Shown here piece after piece: positions 1-8,341 of a stretch of 64,000 bases of DNA (the stretch's first letter is position 1; each line of letters starts with the position of its first letter). The position numbers and the translations under genes are program-made. Where the stretch lies: NCBI GenBank assembly GCA_031547885.1, contig JAVBRO010000022.1:14967-78966 (forward strand), given 5' to 3'. The notes under the pieces are model-generated. The model saw only the letters and a list, made by a program, of their open reading frames with translations. It ran no database searches and was not told where the DNA came from. Source of the DNA: UBA940 sp031547885. Lineage in GTDB: Bacteria > Bacteroidota > Bacteroidia > Bacteroidales > Rikenellaceae.

Positions 1-108
1 CGTATTAAAAACAACTTCTCCCGATACCGGCATTTCGGCACCAAAGGAGAAGCCCTTGAATTGTGTTCCATCCTCGAGGATAAGAACGGCAGCTTTTTTA
101 TTGGACAT
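1..108 (-). CDS. carA: Carbamoyl-phosphate synthase small subunit (N-terminal part, runs off the left edge)
   Basis: Only the first 36 codons are in the window. The reading frame on the minus strand starts at the ATG complementary to 106-108 and reads MSNKKAAVLILEDGTQF, then GFSFGAE and GEVVFNT. This is the typical opening of the glutaminase subunit of carbamoyl-phosphate synthase, with the LEDGT, SFGA and GEVVFNT blocks. The enzyme releases ammonia from glutamine for carbamoyl phosphate used in arginine and pyrimidine synthesis in the cytoplasm. A TACCTTTG box (minus strand, 131-138) 22 bp upstream of the ATG is a plausible promoter -7 element. The identification rests on a short stretch but the motifs are characteristic. 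Confidence 0.85.
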   Translation of the reverse strand, partial: MSNKKAAVLILEDGTQFKGFSFGAEMPVSGEVVFNT

Positions 109-143
109 TTTCAGAAGATTTTCTGAGGCACAAAGGTATGTAT

Positions 144-164
144 AAAAATGAAAAATGAAAAATG
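144..164. repeat. Heptamer tandem repeat (AAAAATG)x3
   Basis: Three exact copies of AAAAATG lie between carA and the next gene. It is one of several unrelated 7-bp tandem arrays in intergenic DNA of this window. Confidence 0.8.
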
Positions 165-183
165 AAAGTGTAATAATAATGTG

Positions 184-191
184 TAATTTTG
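184..191 (+). promoter_or_regulatory. Possible -7 promoter box TAATTTTG
   Basis: The octamer fits the Bacteroidota TAnnTTTG -7 consensus and ends 19 bp before the ATG at 211. No clear TTTG -33 partner is seen at the usual 19-21 bp spacing, so this is tentative. Confidence 0.4.
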
Positions 192-210
192 TATCAAATC
201 AAATCGTACT

Positions 211-615
211 ATGAGCATCGCAAAAACAGTTTATGTATATAGGGAAGAAGAAATAAATATAGGGCAGGATGCAGTCATTGAATCCCTGTTCGATAATTAT
301 GAATATGGTGTCGTATTTGAAGATGACGGTACGACAGGATATTTTTATGCTGTAGGCAAGGATATGAGGGTGTTGGATGCATTGCATATTTACAATGTGG
401 AGAATGTTGTCGATAAGCAAATTCCGTCAATTGTGAAAATTTTATGGAATGAAGACCTCAGTCAAAGTTTTCTTTCTATAAACGGCTATTATCACGCCGT
501 ATTTGATTTTAAAAACAGAGCAGGGTATTGCAGAAGCGGATTTCCTGAAACTCGCAGGAAGTGGATAAAAGTAAAGAGTCGCATTTTAACGGATGATTTA
601 CTTGCAAATATGTGA
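211..615 (+). CDS. Small protein of unknown function, resembles DUF2251
   Basis: The product has 134 residues, no signal peptide and no membrane segment, so it should be cytoplasmic. Residues 34-60 (VFEDDGTTGYFYAV, then LDALHIYNV) resemble the core of the uncharacterised DUF2251 family; this match is from memory and is not certain. The gene stands alone between carA (divergent) and tRNA-Ala. It is clearly more AT-rich than the housekeeping genes around it, which suggests later acquisition. DUF2251-like proteins sometimes sit among immunity or orphan genes, but nothing in this neighbourhood shows such a role. No function is assigned. Confidence 0.6.
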   Translation: MSIAKTVYVYREEEINIGQDAVIESLFDNYEYGVVFEDDGTTGYFYAVGKDMRVLDALHIYNVENVVDKQIPSIVKILWNEDLSQSFLSINGYYHAVFDFKNRAGYCRSGFPETRRKWIKVKSRILTDDLLANM

Positions 616-957
616 TGGGAAAATAAATAATGAAAAAGGGAGAAAGGAAAGCAGAGTTTTTGTTTTTACAAAAAAGTATTACATTTGCATCTGCGAAAAG
701 GAAGAAAAAGGGATTACGCTTCGCGTGATCGCCCCGACACGTTCGGCAAAAGTTGCGGAAGAAAAAAGGAAGGGATTACGCTGCGCGTGATCACCCCGGA
801 CCGCTCGGCAAACCGAATGTCGACGAAAGAAAAGAAACTGCGTTTCTTTCCGCGCCTGTAAATGTCGATAATATTCAAACAAGTTTGATATTATCTCCAC
901 TTACATCCGCATCAACTTCGTTGATTTTCTTTCGTCTTGTTTTTGCACTCACTTAAT
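616..957. other. Gene-poor spacer with degenerate direct repeat and a hairpin
   Basis: I see no credible gene. A direct repeat around GGGATTACGCT...CGCGTGATC occurs at about 711-730 and again at about 772-791. Positions 868-895 form a hairpin whose inner core is TCAAAC-AA-GTTTGA, a motif that returns near dnaK (34359-34381). A TGTTTTTG box at 938-945 could serve as the -7 element of the tRNA-Ala gene, with one mismatch to the consensus. Confidence 0.5.
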
Positions 958-1031
<74 letters not shown>

Positions 1032-1034
1032 CAG

Positions 1035-1070
1035 GGGAGGCGTTGAGAAATCGACGCCTCCCTGCTTTTT
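1035..1070 (+). terminator. Rho-independent terminator after tRNA-Ala
   Basis: A 9-bp perfect stem, GGGAGGCGT (1035-1043) with ACGCCTCCC (1054-1062), is followed by a T-run at 1066-1070. It sits four bases after the tRNA. Confidence 0.85.
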
Positions 1071-1544
1071 CCCCATAAATGCGCTTTTCGATATCCGGTG
1101 TTTCGAAAGTCGGAAAATCCGGATTCTGTAGCCGGCCGGCCGGTATGTCACGGTTGGTATATTAAGTTTAGGTGAAAAATTACGCATAGCGTAAAAAATA
1201 AAACCCAAATCAAAGACAGGGGGCTCAAAAAGGCTGAAAAATATTTTTTCCTTATGCGCTCGGGTGCTGAATTTGCGATTCCCGCAACTACCTTTGTCTA
1301 CGGATGATTAAAAGTCATTTGTAAGTTGATTGGTTGTCGGGTCGGCCCTTTTCCGGATGTGCTTGTGAAAGTGAAACCGCTAAGGGGCCGTTCTTTTTTA
1401 TGGGGTATTCACACTCTCGAAAAAGACACCGGTTTCTTCCCGCTCACAGAACCGCCTTTTTAAACCGTTCAGGCGCGGCCCGTTTCTCTGAATTGAGGAA
1501 AATGTTCTATTTTCAACACTGTGAGTGATATTTTTGATAAAAAG
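1071..1544. other. Long non-coding leader region
   Basis: No supported gene. It contains a short inverted repeat TTACGC-ATA-GCGTAA near 1179-1195 and a lone TACCTTTG box at 1289-1296. The nearest TTTG upstream of that box is only 13 bp away, which is too close for a standard promoter. Confidence 0.5.
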
Positions 1545-1575
1545 TTTGCCGGGATGCGGAAAAAGCATTAATTTG
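1545..1575 (+). promoter_or_regulatory. Promoter of the BetR-like regulator gene
   Basis: TTTG at 1545-1548 and TTAATTTG at 1568-1575 are separated by 19 bp. This is a close match to the Bacteroidota consensus with one mismatch in the -7 box. Transcription would start near 1580, giving a leader of about 70 nt. Confidence 0.65.
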
Positions 1576-1651
1576 GTCCTCGTTGAGCTGAACATCCCGG
1601 CTATCCTATCGACTTTCCTGAATTTTTACACGTTTTATTTAAAACCACGCT

Positions 1652-2617
1652 ATGGATAACCAGCTTTTGCACGACCGGTTTATCGCCGAAGTTCGGGAGA
1701 AGATCCCACAGAAGAGTCGAATGTCGAGTACTCTTTCCGAAATCCTTATGATAGAAAAAGAGGCGGTGTACCGCCGCCTGCGCCGCGAGGTGCCTTTTAC
1801 CTTAAATGAAGTTGCCAAGGTATGCCAGACGCTGGGAATATCCATCGACAATATCATAGGCATCACCACCGAAAAGAGCCGGCCGTTCCAGCTGAAACTG
1901 ACGGAATATTATGAGCCGAAAGAGGTCGACTATATAATGATGGAGCAGTTCGCCGCTTTCCTCGAGCAGTTGGCCGGCGAGTCCTATTCCGAAGCGAATT
2001 CGAGCGGCAACCAGATACCGATGGCGCTTTGGACGCTGTACAGGAACATAACCCGATTCCACATATTCTACTGGAAATACCAGTACGACAGCACCGACCG
2101 GATAGTCCGGTACGGGGAAGTGAAATTATCCGACCGTTATCTGGACCTCTGCATGCGCCATTCCAAGGGCGCCCACAATATCAAGAATACGAGTTTCATC
2201 TGGGACCGGAATCTGTTTGCAACTCTTGTCGACGAGATACGTTTTTTCGAGAGCATCAACCTTATAACCGTCGACGAGAAACTGGAACTCAAGAAAGAGA
2301 TAATGCGTTTCATAGACGATGTGGAGATGATGGCGGCGCGCGGAACATGGAAGGAGACGCCGAATGTCGTGAATATCTACATTTCCAACATCCACTTCGA
2401 CACGAACTACACCTGTTACGAGGGCGGGAATTTCTATCTGAGCATGATCAACACATTCACGCTCAATTCGGTGGCGTCGCTCGACGAAAGCACTTATGAC
2501 AAGATGAAGAGCTGGCTCCAGTCGTCGAAGCGTGTTTCGACGCTTATTTCGCGCAGCGGCGAGATGCAGCGCATTCTCTTCTTCGCCAAGCAGCGCGAGA
2601 TAGTCAATGCACTTTGA
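1652..2617 (+). CDS. BetR-like helix-turn-helix transcriptional regulator
   Basis: The 321-residue protein begins with a helix-turn-helix region (about residues 10-75, with YRRLRREVPFTLNEVAKVCQ and LGISIDNIIG). This resembles the BetR N-terminal regulator domain common in Bacteroidota. The remaining roughly 240 residues are alpha-helical by composition and have no recognised ligand motif; they may sense a signal or dimerise. No signal peptide or membrane helix is seen, so it should act in the cytoplasm as a DNA-binding protein. The gene is monocistronic, with its own promoter (1545-1575) and a bidirectional terminator (2650-2672). Such proteins occur as many paralogues in gut Bacteroidota, with mostly unknown targets. 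The regulator role is confident; the regulon is unknown. Confidence 0.7.
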   Translation: MDNQLLHDRFIAEVREKIPQKSRMSSTLSEILMIEKEAVYRRLRREVPFTLNEVAKVCQTLGISIDNIIGITTEKSRPFQLKLTEYYEPKEVDYIMMEQFAAFLEQLAGESYSEANSSGNQIPMALWTLYRNITRFHIFYWKYQYDSTDRIVRYGEVKLSDRYLDLCMRHSKGAHNIKNTSFIWDRNLFATLVDEIRFFESINLITVDEKLELKKEIMRFIDDVEMMAARGTWKETPNVVNIYISNIHFDTNYTCYEGGNFYLSMINTFTLNSVASLDESTYDKMKSWLQSSKRVSTLISRSGEMQRILFFAKQREIVNAL

Positions 2618-2649
2618 TTAACGCTCCCTACCGTAGGAGAGAGCTTAAA

Positions 2650-2672
2650 AAAACCGGCCATCGGCCGGTTTT
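2650..2672. terminator. Bidirectional terminator
   Basis: A perfect 10-bp stem AAAACCGGCC/GGCCGGTTTT with a 3-base loop lies between the convergent ends of the BetR-like gene and the transglutaminase-like gene. Its A/T flanks give U-tracts on both strands. Confidence 0.85.
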
Positions 2673-2748
2673 GTTATATGAGATAACCATTGTTGCCGAC
2701 AGCGTCATCACCGCCGCCATTGCAAAGCACGATAGTTTTTTCATAATC

Positions 2749-3930
2749 TTATTTTTTAATTGGTTGATAAATCTGTTCGTTCGGTTTTCTCATTTCATCG
2801 ACTTGCGGACGGACATCAGATGGGTCGAACCCGTCCCTCTCCATCGCCTGCTCCACGCCCCGGATCAAGCCTTCGTAAGTTTCATTCGACATCTCTACAT
2901 GGCCCATCGAGTATATTTTCTCTTTTACCTCCAGCCACCGGGCGCGGTTATATGCCGATTTCGAGTCATCCACATTTCCATTTTTGTGAACATATTCCAG
3001 GGCGATTCCCCGCAGCGCATCGTGTTTCAATATCAGACCGTGAAAATTATCGGGATAATGTTGCAGCGATTTCTCTGCACAGGCCATGATAAAACCGTCG
3101 CAATCGGAGGTTTCGTCATAGGTTCTTTGATAAAATGAGCCTAATTCCGTCAGCAGAAAAGCGATGGTTTCTTTCGTGTCCATCGGATACAGGTACACTT
3201 TGTTGCGTATGGCCTCGTCGGTGATCCCGAAGCTTTCTATATAATGGGCATCCCTCGACAGTCCGTGTTGTGTCAATTCTACATTTACCCATTTGACTGG
3301 ATCCTGCTCGTCGCGGTGGCGTATGAACAAGTGCTGCGGGGCATGGGTTATATAGGCTTCCGCTCCGATAGCCTCGGCAAGAATCTTATAATAAAGCGGC
3401 AGAGAGCGACACTGCCCCGTATGGGTACGCATCAATTTGGTCACGAATACCTTTGTGAAGTCCTTGTGTCCGGCAAAGTCTTCGTAGTCATAAGTGAACG
3501 GCTTATGCCCGTTCATGGAATACGGTCGGCAGAAATACTCGAACAGGGCATAGTTTCCTCCCGTTTTGAATTGGCCGAGGTTATTGGCCCTGATAAACAG
3601 GTTCAGGTGGTGAGCGGTCGAGTCGATGCCTTTGCAGTATTCTCCATAATCCAACGTACCGCCCAGATAAGCCCATTCGAGCAGGAACACGGTCCGCTTT
3701 ACCGACAACTCCTGTTTGCCGTCGAGCATATCGGCGATCTCCTGGTATGCCGAATTAAAATAAGGGTTTCCCGTTTCGGCTTGTTTGCCGTCGGTTATCT
3801 CCGTCGGGATTTGTTTTCCTGCGGATTGAGGATTGTCCGTGTTCTGGCCGGACGCGATGCATGGGAGCAAAATGCATCCGGCCAGAACGGCTGTCATGAG
3901 TTTGGGTGCTGCAGGTTTTGAGGTGGTCAT
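2749..3930 (-). CDS. Secreted transglutaminase-like protein
   Basis: The start chosen is the ATG at 3930, giving 393 residues opening with a signal peptide (MTTSKPAAPKLMTAVLAG..., cleavage near CIASGQ). An upstream in-frame ATG at 3993 would put 21 odd residues before the signal and is less likely. The central block HTGQCRSLPLYYKILAEA supplies a transglutaminase-type cysteine in a GxCRxxP context. The block APQHLFIRH about 30 residues later offers the histidine. These match the transglutaminase-like/SirB1-like fold, so a periplasmic or outer-membrane cysteine hydrolase or peptide-binding role is possible. The substrate is unknown. The gene is transcribed alone and converges on the BetR-like gene. 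Confidence 0.65.
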   Translation of the reverse strand: MTTSKPAAPKLMTAVLAGCILLPCIASGQNTDNPQSAGKQIPTEITDGKQAETGNPYFNSAYQEIADMLDGKQELSVKRTVFLLEWAYLGGTLDYGEYCKGIDSTAHHLNLFIRANNLGQFKTGGNYALFEYFCRPYSMNGHKPFTYDYEDFAGHKDFTKVFVTKLMRTHTGQCRSLPLYYKILAEAIGAEAYITHAPQHLFIRHRDEQDPVKWVNVELTQHGLSRDAHYIESFGITDEAIRNKVYLYPMDTKETIAFLLTELGSFYQRTYDETSDCDGFIMACAEKSLQHYPDNFHGLILKHDALRGIALEYVHKNGNVDDSKSAYNRARWLEVKEKIYSMGHVEMSNETYEGLIRGVEQAMERDGFDPSDVRPQVDEMRKPNEQIYQPIKK

Positions 3931-4081
3931 AAACTGTCGGATATTACTTCCATAAAAGTAATACAACCGCCGGTCAATACCATGAATAAGCACCTTAACA
4001 CTTTTGCGATAAGGCGCTGATTGCCAGATGTTACAAAATAATTTTCTTAACAGTGGGGTTTTGTTCCGGGAAGCAGGAAAT

Positions 4082-4618
4082 TTAAATATAGATCAGTATC
4101 CCTGCGGCGGCGGAGAGGATTATCAGCAGGATGGGGTTCACTTTCATGAAGGATGCCGCCAGCGCCGTGCCGAAAAGAGCCCAGCTCCAGCCGTCGATAA
4201 AGCTGGCGCCTTCGGGGTCCGAGGGGAACATCAGCAGCAGAGCCGCGGCGGCGATCATGCCGATCACCACTGGGTGCAGTCCTTTCATGGCTCCCGCAAC
4301 GTATTTGTTGTCGCGCAGCTTCATGTAGAACTTCGTGGCGAGTATCATCAGCGTCAGCGCCGGGATGCAGACCGATATAGTCGCGACGACCGAGCCCCAG
4401 ATCCCGCCCACCGTGTATCCTATGTAGGTGGCGCTGTTTATTGCGATCGGTCCGGGCGTCATCTGCGAGACGGCAACGATGTCGGCGAACTGCGGTTCGG
4501 TGAGCCATTCGCGGTGGACGACCACCTCGTTCTGGATCAGCGACAGCATGGCGTACCCCCCGCCGAATCCGAAGAATCCTATCTTCAAATAGCTGATGAG
4601 AAGTTGCAGGTATATCAC
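4082..4618 (-). CDS. CHR-family chromate/anion transporter, second subunit
   Basis: A 179-residue hydrophobic protein of the short CHR (ChrA half-size) type. It shows the family blocks IGFFGFGGGYAML, SQMTPGPIAINSATYIGY and GMKGLHPVVIG with about five or six membrane helices. The start is the GTG at 4618. It lies 7 bases after a strong AAAGGAGG ribosome site and overlaps the stop of the partner gene in a GTGA arrangement. An open frame extends further upstream, but that part is antisense-like and lacks membrane character. Half-size CHR proteins normally work as pairs encoded side by side, as here. Chromate efflux is the named family role; the true anion in this organism is unknown. Confidence 0.85.
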   Translation of the reverse strand: MIYLQLLISYLKIGFFGFGGGYAMLSLIQNEVVVHREWLTEPQFADIVAVSQMTPGPIAINSATYIGYTVGGIWGSVVATISVCIPALTLMILATKFYMKLRDNKYVAGAMKGLHPVVIGMIAAAALLLMFPSDPEGASFIDGWSWALFGTALAASFMKVNPILLIILSAAAGILIYI

Positions 4619-5160
4619 CGTCCCACCTCCTTTCTGCTGCGTATGAGGACAAATGCGATCCCCCCGGCGGCTCCCGCGATCAGCAGCAATACCGGCGAAA
4701 CGGAGAGGTACCAGACCGCCACGGCGATCGCGGCGGCGAGGATGTAGCCCCACCATTTCAGGTCTCTGGCGAGTCCGAGGATCGGCGCGATAATCAGCGC
4801 TACGACGGCTGGGCGCATCCCCTTGAAAGCCGCGTCGACCCACCGGTTATGGCGTATTTCGGTAAAAAATATAGCCACGGCCAATATCACCGTGAACGCC
4901 GGAACGACGATGCCCAGGATGCCTGCGATCGCGCCGGGATATCCCCTCAGTTTGTAGCCGACGAACACCGATGTGTTTAGGGCTATGGGGCCTGGCATCG
5001 ACTGCGCCAGTGTCAGCATTTCGAGGAAATTCTCGCGCGGTATCCATTTTTTGCGTTCCACGATCTCGCGTTCGATGAGCGGGACCATGGCGTAGCCGCC
5101 CCCGAAAGTGAAGAGGCCGATCTTAAAAAAGGAGTAGAATATGTTCCAGAGTCCCCGCAT
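4615..5160 (-). CDS. CHR-family chromate/anion transporter, first subunit
   Basis: A 181-residue membrane protein of the half-size CHR family. It has IGLFTFGGGYAMVPLIEREIV near the N terminus, AQSMPGPIALNTSVFVGYK at about 50-70 and KGMRPAVVALI at about 113-125. It lies 5 bases after rsmE and overlaps the second CHR gene by 4 bases, so the three genes should be co-transcribed and translationally coupled. The two CHR proteins probably form a heterodimer in the inner membrane. The link to rsmE is probably only operon sharing. Confidence 0.88.
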   Translation of the reverse strand: MRGLWNIFYSFFKIGLFTFGGGYAMVPLIEREIVERKKWIPRENFLEMLTLAQSMPGPIALNTSVFVGYKLRGYPGAIAGILGIVVPAFTVILAVAIFFTEIRHNRWVDAAFKGMRPAVVALIIAPILGLARDLKWWGYILAAAIAVAVWYLSVSPVLLLIAGAAGGIAFVLIRSRKEVGR

Positions 5161-5165
5161 GCCCC

Positions 5166-5873
5166 TCAGGCCTGGTTGATGAAATAGGCTGCCATTACAG
5201 ACGCCAGGGCCGCGGTTTCGGTGCGCAGGCGGCTTTCGCCCAGCGATATAGGAACAAAACCGTTCGTAAGGGCCAGTTCGACCTCTTCGGCGGTGAAATC
5301 ACCTTCCGGACCGATCAGCACCAGCGCGTCGGTCCCCCAGGGGATGGCTTTCATGATATCGGTGCGTCCGCTTTCCTGACGGCAGTGGGCGATGAGTTTC
5401 ACGCCCTCAAACGGCCGTTCGATAACCTCGCGCAACGGCGTCATCGGTTCCAGAACGGGCATATAAGCTTTGAGCGACTGTTTCGCCGCGCTGACGATCA
5501 CCTTTTCCGGTCGGTCGGGTTTCAGGGTGCGGCGTTCGCTGTTGGCACACTCGACGGGGATTATGGTATCGACGCCGACCTCGGTGGCTTTTTCGAGGAA
5601 CCATTCGAATCGGTCTGTATTTTTCGTGGGCGCGACGGCCATCGTGAGACGGTAATTGCGGCGGCCGTATTCCGACAGCGTTTCGACGATCTCGACGACA
5701 CATCCTCGCGGGTCGGCCTTGGCGATTTCCGCCGTGTAGAGGTTTCCCCGCCCGTCGGTGATATGGATGCGGTCGCCCTGCTTCATGCGCAGCACCTTGA
5801 CACAGTGGCGGCTCTCCTCTTCGGTGAGGGTATGCGTGGGCGGAACTATGCCTGAAGCATAAAAAAGCTGCAT
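5166..5873 (-). CDS. rsmE: 16S rRNA (uracil-1498-N3)-methyltransferase
   Basis: The start is placed at the ATG at 5873 (MQLFYASGIV), because upstream in-frame starts would precede the normal RsmE opening. The resulting 235 residues match family length. An N-terminal PUA-like part (HCVKVLRMKQGD, ITDGRGNLY) is followed by the SPOUT-fold SAM domain. That domain has LIGPEGDFTAEEVELA and LGESRLRTETAALAS, the knot motifs that bind SAM. The enzyme methylates N3 of U1498 in the 16S decoding region. It is first in an operon with two CHR transporter genes and diverges from the M3 peptidase gene across a palindromic promoter (5894-5911). Confidence 0.92.
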   Translation of the reverse strand: MQLFYASGIVPPTHTLTEEESRHCVKVLRMKQGDRIHITDGRGNLYTAEIAKADPRGCVVEIVETLSEYGRRNYRLTMAVAPTKNTDRFEWFLEKATEVGVDTIIPVECANSERRTLKPDRPEKVIVSAAKQSLKAYMPVLEPMTPLREVIERPFEGVKLIAHCRQESGRTDIMKAIPWGTDALVLIGPEGDFTAEEVELALTNGFVPISLGESRLRTETAALASVMAAYFINQA

Positions 5874-5893
5874 AGTAATTAGTCGAAAAATTA

Positions 5894-5911
5894 TACCTTT
5901 GTGCAAAGGTA
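5894..5911. promoter_or_regulatory. Palindromic divergent promoter core (rsmE / M3 peptidase)
   Basis: The 18-bp sequence TACCTTTGTGCAAAGGTA contains a plus-strand -7 box TACCTTTG (5894-5901) and a minus-strand copy (5904-5911), two bases apart. Each lies 27-30 bp from its gene start (5929 and 5873). No good TTTG -33 boxes are present on either side. Confidence 0.6.
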
Positions 5912-5928
5912 AATAAAAACGCGAAACC

Positions 5929-8283
5929 ATGATCCTCAAACTGTTTTCGATAGCGATAATAGCGCTTCTGGCCGCGGCCGCCCTGCTTGCCGTCGCGATA
6001 CTGCTGATCCGCCGGAAAACGCTTCCCAGCGAAAGGCGTAAAAAAACAAGGCCCTACGTCATTGCGGGCATCGTCTGCCTCGCCCTTGCCGGAGTTCTCT
6101 TCGGCGGGCGCTATCTCTACATCGTCAATCAAAAACCTGCCGATATGGGTAATCCCTTTTTCACAGGCTGGGACACGCCGTTCGGTGTTCCGCCTTTCGA
6201 CCGGATGAAACCGGAGTATTTCAAACCCGCCTTCGAGGAGGGTATGCGCATCCAGAAAGCCGAAATAGATTCGATCGTCCTGAATACCGCACCGCCGGAT
6301 TTTAATAACGTGATATTGGCCTACGACCGCAGCGGCGAACTGCTGGGCATGGTCAACCGGATATTCTCCAGCCTCACTTCCGCCGATACGAACGACGAAC
6401 TGGAACTGATAAAGGCCGAAATGTCGCCCCTGTTGTCGAAGCACGGCGACGAGATCGCGATGAACCCGCAGTTGTTCGAAAAGATAAAAGCGGTCTACGA
6501 CAAGCGCGATTCGCTGAAGCTCAACCAGGCCCAGGCGCGGTTGCTCGACAGGACCTGGAAGCGTTTCGTGCGCAACGGGGCACTGCTGGGCGAGGCCGAA
6601 AAAGAGCGGCTGATGCAGATCAACGAAGAGTTGTCGGTGCTGGGCGTGCGTTTCGGCAACAACCGACGCGAGGCCGTCAACAGCTACGAGCTGGTGATCG
6701 ATTCGCGCGACGGGGTGGGACTGCCGTCCAATGTGGTGGCCAGGGCCCGCAGCCGGGCCAAGGAGAAAGGGCTGGACAACAGGCTGGTATTCACGCTCCA
6801 GAAACCGAGCTGGATCCCCTTCCTGACCTATTCCGAAAAGGACGACCTGCGCCGCCAGCTTTACCAGGCATACTTGGGCCAGTGCGCTGCCGGAACCGAG
6901 TTCGACAATACGCAGATTATAAACGATATGGTCCGCCTGCGCACCGAAAAGGCGCATCTGATGGGTTTCGAAAATTATGCCGCTTTCGTCCTCGACGAAC
7001 GCATGGCCAAGACCCCGGAAGCCGTCTATAAGCTTCTGGACGACATCTGGACCCCGGCGCTCGAAAAGGCAAAAGAGGAGCGCGACGAACTGCTGCGGAT
7101 GAAACGGCAGGAGAAGAATGACACGCTTGCCGTGCTGAATTCGTGGGACTGGTGGTACTACGCCGAGAAAGTGCGCAAAACCCGCTACAATTTCGACGAG
7201 GAGCAGGCGCGTCCCTATTTCTCACTCGAAAACGTCCGTTCGGGCATATTCAACCTATGCAACCGCCTCTACGGCATATCTTTCCGCCCGGTAAAAATGC
7301 CCGTTTACCAAAAAGATGTCGCGGTTTACGAGGTCCTCGACAGGGACAACAGCCATCTGGGCATGATCTACATGGATTTCTTCCCGCGTCCGGGTAAGGG
7401 CGCCGGGGCGTGGTGCGGTTCCTACCGCAACCAGGGCTACGACCGCAACGGAAAAAAAATATATCCCATCACGACCATCGTATGCAATTTCACCGAGCCT
7501 GTCGCCGGTTCTCCGTCTCTGCTTACGCTCGACGAGGTCGAAACCTTCTTCCATGAGTTCGGCCACGCCCTGCACGTCCTTTTCTCGAATGTTCCCTACC
7601 AGGGACTGCAGGGCATCGAACGCGATTTCGTGGAACTTCCGTCGCAGATCATGGAGAACTGGGCATTCGAGCCCGAGATGCTGAAAAGCTATGCCCTGCA
7701 GTTCCGCACGGGCGATCCGATGCCTGACCGCATCATACAGAAAATACAGGAGACCTCGCTTTTCAACCAGGGATTCAACACGGTCGAACTGCTCGCGGCG
7801 GCCTTCTCCGACATGGATATACACATGCTGAAGGAGTACGCGCCTTTCAACGTCGCCGATTTCGAGACCTACGCCCTGGCCACCAAACGCGGGCTTATTC
7901 CCGAGATCGAACCGCGCTACCACTATCCCTATTTCAGCCACATTTTCGACGGCGGCTACGCGGCGGGATATTACGGATACACGTGGGCCGAGGTGTTTGA
8001 CAAGGACGCTTACCAGGCTTTCGTCGAGACAGGCGACATCTTCGACCTGAAGACGGCACGGGATTTCCGCTACAAGATACTCGCGCCGCGCGGATTGAAG
8101 GACGGGATGGACCTCTACATGGATTTCCGCGGCCACGAACCGAGCCGTCTTCCGCTTCTGAAGGCGCGCGGACTATGGGACGGACCGCCCGCGGATACGC
8201 TTCCCAAGGAACCGAAGTCGAGGGAACCGCTTCCCGATTCTGTCCTCCGCCAGATACTCAACGAAGGGCCGCTGGTGGAGTGA
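5929..8283 (+). CDS. Membrane-anchored M3 family metallopeptidase (Dcp-like)
   Basis: 784 residues. The zinc motif HEFGH is at residues 542-546 in the context VETFFHEFGHALHVLF. The third-ligand region FVELPSQIMENWAF follows, and GYAAGYYGYTWAEVF supplies the substrate-binding tyrosine and glycine segment near the C terminus. This matches M3 peptidyl-dipeptidase/oligopeptidase proteins. The N terminus is unusual: two membrane helices (about 5-27 and 43-65) flank a very basic loop (RRKTLPSERRKKTR). This predicts a periplasmic catalytic domain tethered to the inner membrane. It probably trims peptides taken up or made in the periplasm. The stop codon falls within a short heptamer repeat (TGAAGAG)x2. 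Confidence 0.88.
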   Translation: MILKLFSIAIIALLAAAALLAVAILLIRRKTLPSERRKKTRPYVIAGIVCLALAGVLFGGRYLYIVNQKPADMGNPFFTGWDTPFGVPPFDRMKPEYFKPAFEEGMRIQKAEIDSIVLNTAPPDFNNVILAYDRSGELLGMVNRIFSSLTSADTNDELELIKAEMSPLLSKHGDEIAMNPQLFEKIKAVYDKRDSLKLNQAQARLLDRTWKRFVRNGALLGEAEKERLMQINEELSVLGVRFGNNRREAVNSYELVIDSRDGVGLPSNVVARARSRAKEKGLDNRLVFTLQKPSWIPFLTYSEKDDLRRQLYQAYLGQCAAGTEFDNTQIINDMVRLRTEKAHLMGFENYAAFVLDERMAKTPEAVYKLLDDIWTPALEKAKEERDELLRMKRQEKNDTLAVLNSWDWWYYAEKVRKTRYNFDEEQARPYFSLENVRSGIFNLCNRLYGISFRPVKMPVYQKDVAVYEVLDRDNSHLGMIYMDFFPRPGKGAGAWCGSYRNQGYDRNGKKIYPITTIVCNFTEPVAGSPSLLTLDEVETFFHEFGHALHVLFSNVPYQGLQGIERDFVELPSQIMENWAFEPEMLKSYALQFRTGDPMPDRIIQKIQETSLFNQGFNTVELLAAAFSDMDIHMLKEYAPFNVADFETYALATKRGLIPEIEPRYHYPYFSHIFDGGYAAGYYGYTWAEVFDKDAYQAFVETGDIFDLKTARDFRYKILAPRGLKDGMDLYMDFRGHEPSRLPLLKARGLWDGPPADTLPKEPKSREPLPDSVLRQILNEGPLVE

Positions 8284-8294
8284 AGAGTGAAGAG
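8281..8294. repeat. Heptamer tandem repeat (TGAAGAG)x2
   Basis: Two exact heptamers begin at the stop codon of the M3 peptidase gene. A similar pair occurs at 9072-9085. Confidence 0.6.
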
Positions 8295-8305
8295 TTGCGA
8301 TAAAC

Positions 8306-8341
8306 CGTCATTGCGAGGAATGCAATGACGAAGCAATCCAG
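8306..8341. repeat. Dispersed palindromic repeat, family A (CGTCATTGCGAG...GAAGCAATCCAG)
   Basis: The element runs up to the base before the ATG of the next gene, so that gene's ribosome-binding region lies inside the repeat. Related copies are at 14879-14981 and 21116-21144. Confidence 0.75.

Noticed and set aside
1272..1296. TTTG/TACCTTTG promoter at 1272-1296
   Set aside because: The spacer is only 13 bp instead of 19-21, so only the -7 box fits.
4082..4843. Longer start for the second CHR transporter at 4843
   Set aside because: The added 75 residues are arginine-rich antisense-like sequence overlapping the partner gene; the GTG at 4618 has a strong ribosome site.
5407..6957. Long antisense open frame (about 516 codons) across rsmE and the M3 peptidase gene
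   Set aside because: It runs against two well-supported genes and its composition mirrors their codon bias; no domain is recognisable.
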